A DNA stretch of 64,000 nucleotides. It comes from Impatiens glandulifera. Taxonomy: Eukaryota > Streptophyta > Magnoliopsida > Ericales > Balsaminaceae. The notes beneath the pieces are model-generated. The model saw nothing but the letters and a program-made list of their open reading frames with translations, was not told the DNA's origin and made no database searches. The stretch covers positions 63,614,228 through 63,678,227 of the forward strand of contig NC_061862.1 of NCBI RefSeq assembly GCF_907164915.1, given 5' to 3'. Positions 1 through 14,800 of the stretch are shown in pieces. The translations under genes were made by a program, and so were the position numbers. The first letter of the stretch is position 1. Each line of letters begins with the position of its first letter.

Positions 1-1620
1 GAGTAAATCTTAATAAGTCAGACATCATTTTTTTCAGATAATATTTCGAATAGAAGAATGATGTTGTTGGAAAATGTATTGGAGTTCAGAATTGGTGATC
101 TTCCATCAACATATATTGTTATGTCATTGAGTTCTAAATTACGATCCAATGTCTTTTGGGACCCGATTATCAATAAAATGGAATGTAAATTGTTTAGATA
201 GAAAAATAAAATAATCTCGAAAGGGGGTCGGTTAATCACATTAAGAGTTGTCATTTATGCCCACATATATGATGTCTTTATTCATTCTTCCCAAAAGTGT
301 GACAATGAAAATGGAGAGAATAATGTGTAAATTTTTATGGGGATCTTCTAACTCATCATTTTTTCATTTAGTTAGTTGGGATAATGTTAAATATTTTAAA
401 GATCAAGGAGGTTTGAATATTCGAGATTTTATTTCCTTTAATAAGGCTCTTATATCAAAATGGTGCTATAAATTTGTAATGGAACTGAATACTCTTTGGG
501 CATCGATGATCAAATGTAAGTATGTTTACGATTGGTCTGATTGGTTCATAAAATATCTAATTATTCAACAAAGTGTAGCATTTGGAGGAGAATTTATTCT
601 TTGTGGACAGTTTTCGTGAGCAATCTAGATTCATTGTGGGGAATGGTTCTTCGGTCAATTTTTGGGACGACAATTAATGTAGTATTAAAAGTTTAACTAC
701 AACGTATCTAGAGCTTGCTTCCATTGCTATATGTAGAAATGACACAGTTAAGGACATGTTTGATTCTCAATATAGTGGTTTCGCTAGCTAAATTAGATAT
801 AGAAGGAGATTAAACATTATAGAGAGTTTGTCTCATAATAAAATTTATTTTTGGTAGGACGCAAACAAGTGTCCCATCTGAACAAGACGTTATGCGTTGT
901 CAAGACATTAATAGTTTTCATGTGGGAAATTGCTTCAAATTGTTCGCTAAGATGAGTTCATATAATTTTTGTTGGGAGAAACTTTGAGAGTCAAAGATTC
1001 CATCCAATACTCATTCTTTGGATGAAGCGTTATTCACGGTAGATTTCTTACGGATGATATGTGTATGATAAATGTTGTATTATGGTTAGTCGTTGTCGTA
1101 TGTGACACGAGGAGGTTGAATCGACAACTCACTTACTTTTACGTTGATGAGTGACTAGTATCTAGAGTCTTTTGTGGAGTATCGCCGAGATTCATTGGGT
1201 GATGTCCAAGTCTTTGGGTATTTGTTGATAAATTTGGATTGATGCGACTAATATGGTAGAACTACATAATTGGGTTACCATCCCAATTATTTTTCGGTGG
1301 ACTATCTGGTTAGAGAGAAATCGTCAAACTCTCACTGATCGTAGTCGTCTGATGTGTATCATTCATAATGTTATTATTATGATGTTTTCTGATATTTATT
1401 TCGGAAAGCCGGTAGAGTCTGTCGGGGAGTTAATCGTTCTTCTCGAAGATTTACGGGCTCGATAACCTATTTAATAACGTTTTTTTATTTTTTTATTTTT
1501 GTTTTTGTTTTTTTGTTTTTTGTTTTTATTTATTTTTTCTTTATGTCGTGATTTTGTTGTTGTATTTAACCAATTTTCATCATTTTTAAAATAAATGAAC
1601 CTTTTTCAACCAAAAAAAAA
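1..1620 (+). mobile_element. LINE (non-LTR retrotransposon), decayed 3' part
   Basis: Remnant of a plant LINE, cut by the window edge. The 248-619 frame reads like the segment after the reverse transcriptase core of plant LINEs: FLWG, a V.W..V motif, then GGL.IRD and FNKAL..KW. The next frame (from about 602) gives the usual 'R..VGNGSSVNFWDDN' stretch. Around 1020-1150 come traces of the zinc-finger-like RVT region, and 1253-1465 encodes the terminal W..IP...W.IWLERN block. These pieces lie in order but in different frames with stops, so the element is dead. A T-rich stretch follows, and the 3' end is marked by an A-rich tail at about 1611-1640. Confidence 0.75.
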
Positions 1621-1660
1621 TAATAAATAAAAAAGAAAAAATGTAAACTCTAAACCCATT

Positions 1661-1815
1661 ATGTTAAATTTAGTTTATATTATAATTTAATAAAAAAGAA
1701 AAGAAAAAGAAAAAAGAGTTAACATGTTAAGTTTAGTTTATATTATAATTTAAGAAAAAAGAAAAGAAAAAGAAAAAGAGTTAATATGTTAAGTTTAGTT
1801 TATATTATAATTTAA
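1661..1815. repeat. 62-63-bp tandem repeat, about 2.5 units
   Basis: Units begin at 1661, 1724 and 1786 with atgttaa(a/g)tttagtttat and continue into a purine-rich aaaagaaaaag tract. The third unit is partial. It lies between the LINE tail and the RST1 upstream region. Confidence 0.8.
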
Positions 1816-2833
1816 GAGGAGGGATAGATTAAGGAAGGAGAGCGTGAGAAACATGTGAGGAAAGGAAAAAAATAAAAAAATATTTTATTTTTAACTAATT
1901 AGATTGCACACGTCCTCTCAAATTCCTTCTTCTTTAAAATAAAATTTAGCAATTAAGTAAAATTTCATCATGTGCTTGTTAATTGGATTCTCAATATCAA
2001 ATTACACTTTAAATAAATTACTAGATTATTAACTTTCTTTATTCCTCGTTCAATCCCACTTTAAATTAAAAAAGAATTGTAATTTTTTCTCTAAATTTTA
2101 TATTAATTGCGTTTTTAAATATTAAATATTATTATTTTTTATAATAAAAAATAAGTCTTAAATACATTTTAACTTAATTTATAATTTTAACACTGTTATT
2201 TAATTGCTACATAAGTGCAATTTTTTTTAAAAATTATTATTTATTTTTATTTTTGGAAAATAGAAGATTCTAAAGATTTGATTTAATATCTGAAAACTTT
2301 TTAATGTTGGTTATTTAAGAATTTAAATCATATTTTATTTTAAAAAAAAATATTTAATAAAAAAAGTAAATTATTTAAAATTTTAAATAGTTTAATTATC
2401 ACAATGTTTTTTAAAATTTATAAAAATAAAAAAATAGTATTTTTAGTTGATTAATTTAGTGATTCGCAAACAAATATAATATGATGATTAAGTTTTTAAT
2501 AAAAAAATAAATTTAAACGTGCTCTAAGACAAATTATTATATTTTTAATTTACTGTTTCTTTTATTGGATTATTTTATTTAATATTATGTTAAATAATAT
2601 TTCTAAACAATAAATTTAATTATTTTTTTTAAAGAAAAAAAAAACTCCTATTAAAATCAACTAATTTATTAAAATAAATAAATAAAAATATTTTCAAAAT
2701 TAAAATACTTAAAAACAAATCCCAAACCTTAACAAAGAACGAGAAATTCGCCCAAACCTTAGCCGACAATGGGTCTATAAGTATTCGGAAGTTCAGAATT
2801 ATTTACAGATTTTCCCTCTTCTTTCCAAAAAAC
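1816..2833 (+). promoter_or_regulatory. AT-rich upstream region and 5' leader of RST1
   Basis: No gene is visible in this kilobase. It is extremely A+T-rich up to about 2720, then becomes more balanced just before the RST1 start, as expected for a 5' leader. The start codon at 2834 has a favourable context (aacATGG). No single TATA box could be chosen among many AT-rich candidates. Confidence 0.4.
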
Positions 2834-5800
2834 ATGGATTCCTACTCTTCTATGCTAGAGAGAACTCGAGTTCCTCAACCATCGCTTCAAAAATACGCTG
2901 TCATATCAATTTTCGACAAACTCAGATCAGCACCTCCATACCTGAATGCTGATTCCAACCCCGGAAGAGACGTAATCTCTCAGTGTCTCCAATCATCTTC
3001 TTCTGCCGTCCTTGATCAATCGGTTCGTGAGATCTGCCGCTTCGTGAAGGCCGGTAATTTGGATATCTCTCGCGGCTTGATGGAACTTCAATCAGCACTC
3101 GAAGGTTGCGATCCCCGTTTTGTAGATGTATTCGTTAAAAGTATTGGGTATCTCGTTAGGTTCGGATTTCAAAAGGACACTTCTTCTTTTCGGTTTTCTT
3201 CTCCAGAGTATCATCCGTTTGTAAAGGTGTGACATTTATGTGTTTACTATGAATGAATACACAAGTATATCGTTGTTAATTGTACCCTTCTCGTTTTACA
3301 CGTCACGTTATGCTAAGTATATGCAATGTTCTTGATGGTTTTTGCAGGTCTTTTCCTGTAGAACTGAAGTTCAATCAGAACTTATACGACAAGTTATTAT
3401 GTTCATTGTCCAGAATAAGCAGTTTGGCATGGCTGAAGTTTGCAGTTTCTTGAAACCCTTTCTGAACTTTGTTGTCATAAAAATGCCCTTCTCAATTTCG
3501 TTATGCACATTCTTAAGAGGACTGATTGCGTCCATGGCATCAGTATGTTGTTCATTTGATCAGGATGCAATTCCTGTTATTAAGTTATTGATGGGTTGCT
3601 TATCCTACATCCCCTGCAAGAGTGAAGAGGTATGCAATCCGTAAACTTTTGCAGTTTTCATGTAGAATGTTGGCTTTGAGGCGCTATGCTTCTGTATGAC
3701 CTTTTACTTTTGCAGGAATTCAGGAATATTGTTTGTTTGGTGGGTTATCTTTTTGACGCATATACTGTGGTTCTACGACATTTAGTTGGTATAGGATTGG
3801 TATGTTGAAAGTGATCCATCCATTGTGATACCTCATATTTTTCTTTCACTTGTGCTCTATGTTGTTGTTAGACTCTTATGTGTCATCCATGTATGCAGCC
3901 TGTTCATGAGGTTCAACTATGCGGTGTTGAACTACTGGAGGTTATTCTTTCGATATGCACCAAGTATGAGTACTCTTTTGTACATGAGTATAGTGTGGAA
4001 GTATCAAAACAATTAATATATATACAAAAGGAGCTTGGATTGAGTTGTTTACCTGAACTGTCATCGCTAATGTTGTCATTGTTTACGACTCTCATTCAAT
4101 CAGAGATTGAACACGAGCAATTGTCAATCTTGAAATTGCTCTTATTCTTCACCAACTGGAGAAATGAAAATGGTAAGATAATATATACAATCTTGATAAA
4201 TCTATTTCCTTGCACAGTCTATCCTTTATTGTTATACTTTCGTGTTTTATTTACGTATTGTATATGTCCTCTAAGTTATGTGACATTGGCCGTGTTCCCA
4301 CATGTTTGTTACTGATTGTCTTATCATTTAATTTCCCTTAGGATGCAATACAATATTGGAAGTTATAATTTTTCGACCCTTAGTTTACTATTGTTTGGAA
4401 TATGTTGGGCCTTTTGGTTATCACAGTTATGATCGGATCATAATCTGGAAATTGATCCAAATAATAATTTTGATCCAGAAAATAATCTGGATCATGATCC
4501 ACATATACATGTCATTTAAAAAATAATAATTTGTTAATGTATTGTCTTAACTACTCTTCATTTACTATTTTTTTGAGAGAAAAACCTGTTAGGATAATAT
4601 TATTTATGTAGTGGAAACTACTCTTCATTTACTCTTCATAATTATTAAACTATTTGATTCCTTACTTAATTTTCAACATTAAATTTTAGCACTTAATTAT
4701 CATTTTCATTATTCAAAATTTAATTAGTTTTCAGTTTATCAAACGGACCTTAGTATTTAAGGTTAACGAGTACATAATATTAGATCTCTATCCTAATTTA
4801 GATATGCTTAGAAATCTCTAGATAGTCATGTAATCTGATTACTCATGGATGTTTTGAGCTGTGTCCTTTTGATGGTTGAGTTGTTTCCCTTTTCTCTCCT
4901 ATCACTGTATCCTTTTGACACCAACTTATGGTTGCATTTTTTCACTTGTCAGTTATTTTTGTGTTTTTTCATTCTGTTGCTTTTTGTTGATATCACTAAG
5001 TTACCGATATTGTGACGTGTAAGCAGGGAATGATGTGGGTGAAGCATGTGATTTCAGTGAAGAGCTTTTGTTTATTTTCCCTGTGATTAATCTTGTTTCG
5101 TCTCCTTCCAAGTCTGTCAAATCGGCAGCGATCAATTTGTTATCCATGACTGAAAAACATCTGATAAGATTATCGGTTATGCCACATAAGGAAACAAGGT
5201 TAAAAAAGATGCTTCCATCAACAAGCAGGCCCAAGGATATTGCTTTTAGGCTCTTGCAACATCTATGGTTTCAGGTTGGGATTTGGCAACTGACATCAGA
5301 CTTTTATGCTCTTAGAACTTGAAACTTTGTGAATTGTGATTGTAGAAACTAATGACTTGCATAATCTAAAATCTTAGTGCGTGTTATTTGCTACACTTTC
5401 TGTCCCTAGTGATATTTTTAAAAATAATTTCCTGTCACCTATCAGATGTGCACATTCTATAATTTCCTGACCTATCATTGTGTACTTTGTTTCTACCATA
5501 TTGGTTCTGACCATGCAGCACTCCTTAATTGCATTTCCTTCTCACATCTGCTGCTGCTGGAATTATTTTCTTCTTGCATGCCATTGAGGATTATATTGCT
5601 AATTTATAGTTGTGTTGTTAAGTTAACTCACTGACTTTGAAATATGTGACATGTTCTATGAATATTGAAATAAATTTATCACTTAAATGGATATTCATAT
5701 ATGAAATAGAAGATATTACATATATGCTTGGACATAAATTAAAAACATGTTCCTGTCAATTCCTCTTACAGATGAAAACGTCCTTGTATTGTTAAATATT

Positions 5801-8800
5801 ACCCTACAAATTGGCTTTTTATAATTAAGTATTCTGCAGGAGCAGCCATCAACATCTACTTCGTTTTTGCTAAGCTTTTGTTTTGATGATGGAAAAAACG
5901 TCAATAATTTTTCTGATGTACCAAAGACATGGACTTATCTGCTGAAAGAGTATTGTATGTCGTTAGTTGAAAAAAAGAAGTCATCTCTACCTATTTCTCC
6001 TCATCAAGAGAGTTTCTTAAATGGTAATGCTTTCATATTATTCTTATGTACTTTGGTCAGCCTCAAACTTGTTAGGATTGGTTTGAATGAGCTGTATTTA
6101 GATCCTGCCATTTAACTTTAGATTCTTGTTTGATCATGTAGAAATGCCTCTGTTACTTGGCACAATTGCTAGCATTTTGGTCATGCATCCTAGCTTGGTG
6201 TACTCGGCAGTGGATTTCTTATCTGTTTCAAGCATCATGGATCCCAAGCTTGGTGTTTCATTGCTGCTGACCATTTTATTTTACAATCATCTGCAATCTG
6301 GTGTCAAGGATATCAATTTAAATAGAATTTCAGTAAGTCATGGATCTAATGCCTCTTATTGCTAAAGCTTGGATTCTCTACCAATATCATTCAATCCTCT
6401 GTTGAACCAAAACAATTTTTTTTCCAATTGATCTGACTGCAGCCGAAACTTCTGGGATTGCTACCTTCACTTGCTTCTCATCCTACTATGGTGCCACTAG
6501 TTGTACAGGCAATAACGCCCATGCTCCAAGATGTTGGAAAACCGTAAGATCTCTATGGAAATCATGTGCTCCTATTTTAATCAGATAGCTGCTTAAAATT
6601 ATAATCCAAAAGGAACTGACACAACTACTTTGTCTGTTTGCTTGTTTTAATGTCAAATTATACCCAAACTTCTGTCATGCTTATGCTGTTTTGTTTTGTT
6701 TTGTTTAAGGTTAAAAATATAGTTTGTTCATCTTTGCTCAATGGAATTTAAATTTCAAAAGCCCCTTTATGGATGTAAAGGCCATCCATTGTTCATGGAA
6801 CAAGTTATTTACATGTGTTCTTGTTGACTGCCATATGTTGTGTGACAGTGTGAGAGTACTTTAGCATCAGTTTGATAAATAATTTCATCTTCTGTGTGCT
6901 TTGTACTGTGCAGAGTGCTGTATGCATCCGCTCTACGTCTGCTTTGTAAGACTTGGGAGACCAATGCCCGTGCTTTTGGAAGTTTACAGGTAAATCATAA
7001 TTTTGCTTCACCTCTTAATGCTTGTGCATGTCTTTTGTTTACACTTTTGATTTTACTGTTGGACCTGTAAGCAAAGTACTGAGGAAGAACTGCAAGTTAT
7101 ATTGCTTAAATACACCTTAGTTCGAGCAACATGTTGAACACTTTACTAAACATTTATCTCATTATTCATATTTATCTTATGTAACAAGCTATGCACATTA
7201 GATTATTAACATAAGAACCCTCTTTGGTATAGGATTTGTCAACCTTATCTCTAGTTTAAGTTTTCACCTCAATTTTTAAGAACATATATAAGATCTAACA
7301 AAAAGTTAGAGATTTATTGCTAAATGAGCTTCTTTTGTTCTATATTTTAAAAATAAAATAACATTTAAGCTTATTTACTTTTGTTTCTCTTATATCAGAA
7401 AGTCTTGCAACCAAAGCACTTTGATGAACCTATATCTAATCGAACAATTTACATTAGTATGGCTGCTTCGGTAAGAGATGTTTGCAGAAAAGATGCTGAT
7501 AGGGGTGTTGACCTTATATTATCTGTTTCAGTAAGCATCTTTTTCAGTGTTTTGCTTTTCTGCTCATCCCAAATAGCCCCTTCTGATATCATTGTTATGT
7601 TCTATACATGGTTAGGCATGCATTGAAAGCTCAGATACCACTATTCAAGCCCTTGGCTTCCAGAGTCTTTCTTATCTTTGTGAAGCAGATGTCATTGGTA
7701 GGTTCTGATGACACTAAATTACAAATATCTTTCTTGTTCAACATCTCACGTAACTCTAGACTACACTAAGTACATTTTATGTGATACACTGCACTAGCTA
7801 AAGCGATGATGAGTTATGTGATTATTACTTCTTAGGCTGAAATACATGTCTCTTGCTGTTTTATGTATAATTTCTTAATCTTGTTTCTATTCAGATTTCT
7901 ACTCTGCTTGGGATGTTATTGTTAAGCATGATGCTGACTACTTAAGTAACCCACTTATTGCTCACAGGTTTGTGGTATTTTTCGTCCATATGCTTTGATT
8001 TATTTATCCAAATTTGAAGAACATCTGAAAATTAACTAGGTTTTCACCCACTTTAGAAAATTTAGTTTTAGTACCTACTGTAATGCCGTAGATTCACCAC
8101 TCTATAGCCTTGCGCTAGTGAGAGCATAATCACTTTAGGCTAACCAAACTAGTCATTAGACCAAGACAAAAGAAATACGTCATATAGGTAATTATTTGTC
8201 ACCATCATACCAACTCACCTTTTTTTCCGAGAATACATACCAACTCACTTTAACATTATGGCTATGTGTGATTACTCAAAACTACTTAGAATGGGCTCTT
8301 AATAACTACTATTTTCAGCATATGTCTTCTCTTAAAGTGGGGAGCAATGGACGCCGAAGCATATCCTGAATCTGCAAGTCAGGTTTTGCAGATATTGTGG
8401 AAAATTGGTACCACAAGACAAGATGGGCCTCAATGGGCCAAAGCTCGAGCCTCTTCCTTTAATGCGTTAGCTTGCTACGAGGTCAGCATCTAGAAGCATG
8501 AATCTTATTGTTGATTAGATTTCCCTGATATACTCTTTTGTATTCTTGATTTTGCTTTTGTTCAGTTGTTTTCTTATATACAATATGATTTCTCCATTCT
8601 CTCTCTTTTGGGTATAGTGAATACTTCTCACTTGTATCATATGTTTATGTTTCAGGTCGAACCTATTAATAAAAGCATTCCAGATATCAGGAGAAGAAAT
8701 ATGGAGGTGTTCACAACTGAAACTGACCCTGAAGTATTAAGGGCCATGGAAGCATTTGAAGTCAAGTTTATATCATATGAGCATATGTTAGTAGACATGA

Positions 8801-11800
8801 TTGTAATTTCTAGTTTCTTTTATATGGTCTAATCTTTTGCTAACTGGGTAATTGTCACTATTCCTAAGGACGAGAAAAAGATTTGTAAGGGAGAAGAGAA
8901 GCCTCAAAAGCAAAATTGAAAAGTTGCTCAACGTTTCTTCTCAAGCCATCTTTGCTTCAGGTGCAAAATCATTGCTTCTTTATATGCCTAATAAACTCTT
9001 ATGATCAGTGTCCGGGATGAAATAATTTATGGATTAATTTATTTCCTGTTCACTGCTTTCATGACTATTGTGATTGGTTCCTGGTATTCCTCTATGGGTG
9101 AAACAGGATTGCCGGGATGAAATAATTTACGGATTAATTTATTTTCTGTTCACTGCTTTCATGACTTTTGTGATTGGTTCCTGGTATTCCTCTATGGGTG
9201 AGACAGGATTGCTCATAAGCATTCTTTGATGCTTGTCCTTGATGTTTTTTCTATTCCTGGACATCTGACTTCTTATCTAAGTGTTTGTGTAAAATTTTCC
9301 TGGATACATGAGTGTAAGATTGCATGGAAAATGGACCTTTTCTTAGTGGATATTTGTAGCTTCAACGATGATAGAGAATTGTATTGTGACATGATGAGAA
9401 GGGGAGAATCTCATGAGAGAATCTGCTCGAATAAAATGAGCTAACTAGGGATATTAGGAGTGTTGATGAAGCTGAGTTTATTTATCGTTTCAGTGAACTA
9501 GTGTTTGATTGTGGAATTATGCATCTTTCATTGCAGGAAATGTCACTGGAGCCAGAGAGCTTCCAGGCGCTGCTCTGTTTTGCCTGCCCTTGCCTCCTCC
9601 AATAGATGTCAAGTAAGATTTTATTTTTTTAATTTTTTTTTCTATGCTGAAATTTCTTATGGGGTTTTTCATACTTCTAAACTGCTTTAATCAGTGTTCG
9701 GGGACTACAAGATGTACACGCAAAATATGAGAATATGCTTGTGGAGATAGCTGCATCTTTGCAGCTCTCAAGGAATATCTTAATTGCACTTATTTCACTG
9801 CAATCTTGGAGAATATTCATACAACGATGGATGAGAGATCTCATTATGCACATAGATTCCAAGGGACCATCTAATGTGTTAGATAAAACCTCTAGAGCTG
9901 CGGAAACAATTTTGAAGGTTTGGTTGACATTCTGCTTGATATGATATAGCAGCTCTCGGTTCCATAATATGGAAATTAATAACTTTGTGATTTCTCTTTG
10001 GCTATTATTCAGAGTCTGAAGCGGATTGCAGAAGAATCTGTCCCTAGGTCTGCTGAAAATGTGGCATTAGCAATAGGTGCCTTTTGTGAGGTAAGGCCGA
10101 TGATTTACCAAATATTCTTGTTTAACTTACCTTGCCATACCAAGCAACTGAGTTATGCACACTTAATGACCGTCCAGAAAAAAAGAACAAGTAAATTTTT
10201 ATGAAACTCTGACAAAGTTCAGGAACCAATTTGAATTTTGAGCCTTGTACAAAATGAAATTAAACTCTTTTTATACTGCCATATCCCACAACTAATACTT
10301 GTTTTTTATGGTTATCTAAATCATTGGTTTGCTTATCTTGATTAAGTTTTGCATTCTTTGTCCTCTTACCAGGCCTTACCTCCATCTGCTCATCTCACTA
10401 AAGCCACTGCTTCAAGATTTCTGTTGGATTGGCTTTTCCAGCAAGAGCATGAACATCGTCAGTGGTCTGCTGCAATTTCACTTGGACTAATATCAAGTTG
10501 TCTGCATGTCACTGATATCAAACAGAAGCTCCAAAATGTTGATGCACTTATTGAGGTAAGAGTTCCTATCAGACTAAATTGAAGTACATGATTTGATACA
10601 ATGTGGAATTAATTTCCGGAAAGTACTTAAAGATTATCTTATGCTTATAATGACGTAATTAATTAGTTTTCATGTGTTAAAGTCGTCTTTTGGATCATCT
10701 TACTATATTATCGAGTTAAGTTCATAGCTTATTGAAATAAGGGTTTTTTAGCTTTATTGGAGCGGAATCTAAAAAATTAGGTGCTTTTAAATAAGTTTTA
10801 AGCAAGTAATAATTTGGATAATTGATAAGCTGTGTTATCAATCACCACCTGCTTATTTATATTCACTTCCTGACTAGGTTTCTTGGTAGATAGTGCAAAA
10901 ACCCTATTGATAATGACTTTGCATAGTTGTCTCACCTGCTGGTTCATGGTATTTGGTCACAGGTGGCATCTGAAAGTAGAAGTACGCTTGTTAGAGGGGC
11001 TTGTGGGGTGGGATTAGGTATTTTATGTCAAAACCTTCTTATGAACATTGATGCCTCTTCAGAAGCAAGTTTGCATGGAGAAAACTACAGGCTACAGGAA
11101 GTTGATTTGCTTGGAAGAAGTTTAAGGGCCTTATCTGGAATGCTCTGTCAGTACACTCATTCTGCACGCCATATTCTGGACAGTCTTGATGTTGATATCT
11201 TTCTGGGTACAGAGGCAGGTTCTTTCGTAGCTCCTGAGCAATTCGTTACAAATGAGAGCTCTAAAGAAGAAATATGGGGTGTAGCAGGATTAGTATTAGG
11301 GTTGGGAAGCTGTATAGGTTCTGTATACAGGGCTGGAGCTTTTGATGTTGTTGAAAAGATTAAAACCTTGATTCTATCTTGGATTCCTCTAATAAATCCC
11401 CCCTCTCAAGACTGCTCTACATTCGAGAATTGTGATTTTGCATTATCTGTGGGGTCTTGTCTAACCCTCCCAGTTGTCACATCATTTTGCTTGCGAGTGG
11501 AATTGATGGATGTTGGTGAAGTGGACCAACTCATTAACAATCTCAAAGAGTTCTTATCACAACTTCTTTCTACCAAGAATTCAAGCAGCCTCCATCAAAG
11601 TTTGTTGATGGCATCTTGTGCTGGATCTGGAAACCTAATTGCATTCATCTTGAGTGATGGGGTGCATACTCTTCAAGTGGGAGTAGTGAAAGAGTTCTTG
11701 GAGTTGTGGAGGAGATGTTACATTGATCCTCATTCTCCTTTAGTCTGTTTAGGTGGAATGCTTGGGATTGTAAATGCATTAGGAGCATATGCTGGCACAT

Positions 11801-14800
11801 CAAAGCATCATTTTCGTTTTAACTCTTTGCCTACATCTTTTGAACAAAAAGTAAGTATCTATTCGTTTTATTCTACACTAATAGTCTATATATATATACT
11901 ATACATTCTCTTACCATTTCCAAATCCTTCTTAGGGTTCTACTCATGTCATGGGTCCTTTACTTTCAAGTTTAGAACTAGAGCCCCAGTTAACATCACTG
12001 GTTCAGGAGATGTTCCTTTTAGCTCAGAATTCCAAAGATCAACAACTTCAACATTATGCATCTTGGACAATTTCACTTCTTAGGCATCAATTATGGTCCC
12101 AGGAATCACAAAACGTTGATGGTCGTTCCTCAAGTGATGCAGCTGGTCAGAGATCTGGTTCACAGAATATTGCTAGTGATACTGTTGTCATGGAACTCTC
12201 TTTGTGGGTGATGCATTTGAAGAATACTGTGGTAAGTAGCATAGCTTCAGTTCTATATTTCCCTTTTGAAGTATTTGTAATTTGTTAGGGTTTGGCATAG
12301 TAGAGGGTTGAGAGCTGGAATTAGGGTTTTGCATTTAAATCCGCCCTCATGGTCCCCTGATCCAAATCAAACTCGTTCGGGGGCATTTCCCCCGGGTTTT
12401 CGGTAGTTGATCGGGTGGGGATGATATTTGCATGCATCACCCCGGCACTAATAAAAACTCTTATATTCTTAATAATAGTACTAATATATTTTTAATAATA
12501 TTACTAATATATTCATTTATTTTAGAACCGTTTTTAAGTTTATTTTTATTTATTTCTTCATAATATTATGAAATTTTTAATATAAAAAAAATTAGTTAAA
12601 ATAACTTTTAGCATATAAAAGTATTATTTTTGTGTGAATATAGTATAAACATTACTAATAGTTCTTAATTACATAATATGCAAAGTAGTTCTTAAATAGA
12701 ATACACAACCCTCCATCCCCAATTCTCCCACTTACTATTTTGATTAGTAACAGTTAGTTTAGTTTATTGCAATTTGTCTACTTATGCATGTTCTAATTAC
12801 TGAACCTTTTTGGCACATAATTCAGGATGGATCTTTCCATGTGAATACTGTAGCCACAGTTTTACAGTGTCTTTCCAAGGCTCCTCGATTACCTGTTCTT
12901 GATTGGGGTGGAATAATCAGAAGATGCATGATACATGACAATAAAATTGAAGACATTGCTAGAGAAAGAAACCTTAGAGAAGTGTGCTTGGAATTTTCGT
13001 TCACTCAGGCGAGCCACTTTGATTCTCTCCTAAGCTTTATCGATGAGCTGTCTGAACTTTCCAGATTTGGTAGACTAGAGTTAAATCTTCAAGCATGTAT
13101 TCTCGAACATCTAGCAGACCTAGTAAAAGTTTTTTCAGGTTCAAGAGTTGACAAACTGTTCTCCGATGTGGCGATGTTTCTGTCTTCCTTGGTTTCGAAC
13201 AATGCATATAATAGAGAGCATAAAAGCTTTCTGAATGTCTCAACTTGGAAGGGTCTTTATTCTTGTCTTGATGACCCTTCTATTGATTGCCATCAAAACA
13301 TTGAGAGATGCATTGTATACCTTTTCCAATTGTTGCCTTCAGTGCACCATGCTGTAAATAATCCTGTCATGGAGCAGGGCCACTTGGCAGAGGAGTGGTC
13401 CGTCGCAATTAGATGTCTAACAAAAGCTCGACATGATTGGGTGTTAGATATTTTGAAGGTAAACATCCTCAATGACCAAGCGTTTTCATAAAACTGAAAA
13501 TTAATTGTTGAATACTGAATTATTTAAGAGGCGAGTTAAGTGTATGAAAATAAATGTTGAATAAACAAAATAAAATATATTTTAAGTAAGTTGATTTGAT
13601 AAAAATGTGGAACTAATGTTGGGAAAGTCATTAAAGACTATTTGACCCTTATAGTGACGTAATTTGATTATTTTAGACGCTCTTGATACATTTATGAGTT
13701 AACTTACTCATAACTTAGTGAATTAAGCCACACCATTTGGAAACACTTATCATTTTTTGTTTAGATTTTGGATTTTGGATTTTGGATTTAGATCCAAATA
13801 CAAAAACGTTTGGTTTTCAAATCTGGCCACATATGAAGAAATTATAAGTATTTTCAAATGGGGCCTATTTGCCCATCAGGCATGATTGACCACTTGCAAC
13901 TTGTGTCATTGCTTGGATGATGTTTATCTTTATATACCATACAGTTTAGTAAATTTGATCTATGTCTCCATGCAGGTTACAAAACATAATTTGGTGGAAG
14001 GAGATGATGATTCTGTTGAAACTTTGAAAAAGATTCAAGCTTTGGCCAGGTTGTTTCGAGTTGGTTTCTTAAAAGGAGTTGATATCGCTAATTTGAAAAC
14101 CTGCCTTTTGAGTAGCAGATCGCATGGTTAGTTCTTTTGATGCAATAATCTCTGAATAATTTGTTTGGGATATCTTGATAATCAACATAACCAAATTCTT
14201 AACTCTTCAACCTCTCCTCTTGCAGTTATCTGGGACGCCCAGGTGGAGTTTGTTGCTGCTCTTCAACATAGCGAAGGAAGCCTGAGAAGACAGTGGCTTC
14301 TCGATGTGGTTGAAATTTGCTGCGTAACCAAATTTCCTACTACGGTACTCGTTTTCTTGGGAAACCATCACTAATTTCTTGCTTATTTTCTTTGTTGCAA
14401 TACTGTTCATTCTTTAAGTTCTAGTGATTCTGATGCAGGACAGATTAAGATTTAAGGGTCAATTATGCAAATTATTTAAATACATGTTTTTTGCACATTT
14501 AAAATATAAAATACTAATTTTGTTTGTCATTTGACCCAAAGAAACCACTTTTTATGTGAAACAATATTTTTTTTACAGAACCTGGTTTATTTATTTTTTG
14601 AACAAACCCTTTAGGTCTTGTTTGATCTGGGGTTATTTGAATAACTAATTGATTATTTTAAATAACCTTCTTTAGGGTAAGAAGTGGCTTATTTAAGTAA
14701 AATGACCAAAATGTCATTATTTAATACTTTAAAATGTTATAGAAAAAAAAGGTAAATTAGTATTAAACAAGGTCTTAGTTACTGATGACATATAACTTGT

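Noticed and set aside
9226..9444. 72-codon ORF between RST1 exons 15 and 16
   Set aside because: Lies in an intron; exon phases join without it and it resembles no RST1 segment.
14430..14460. Alternative splice acceptor (gatgcag) in RST1 intron 24
   Set aside because: The following sequence soon meets stops and does not continue the RST1 protein, whereas the acceptor at 14808-14809 does.
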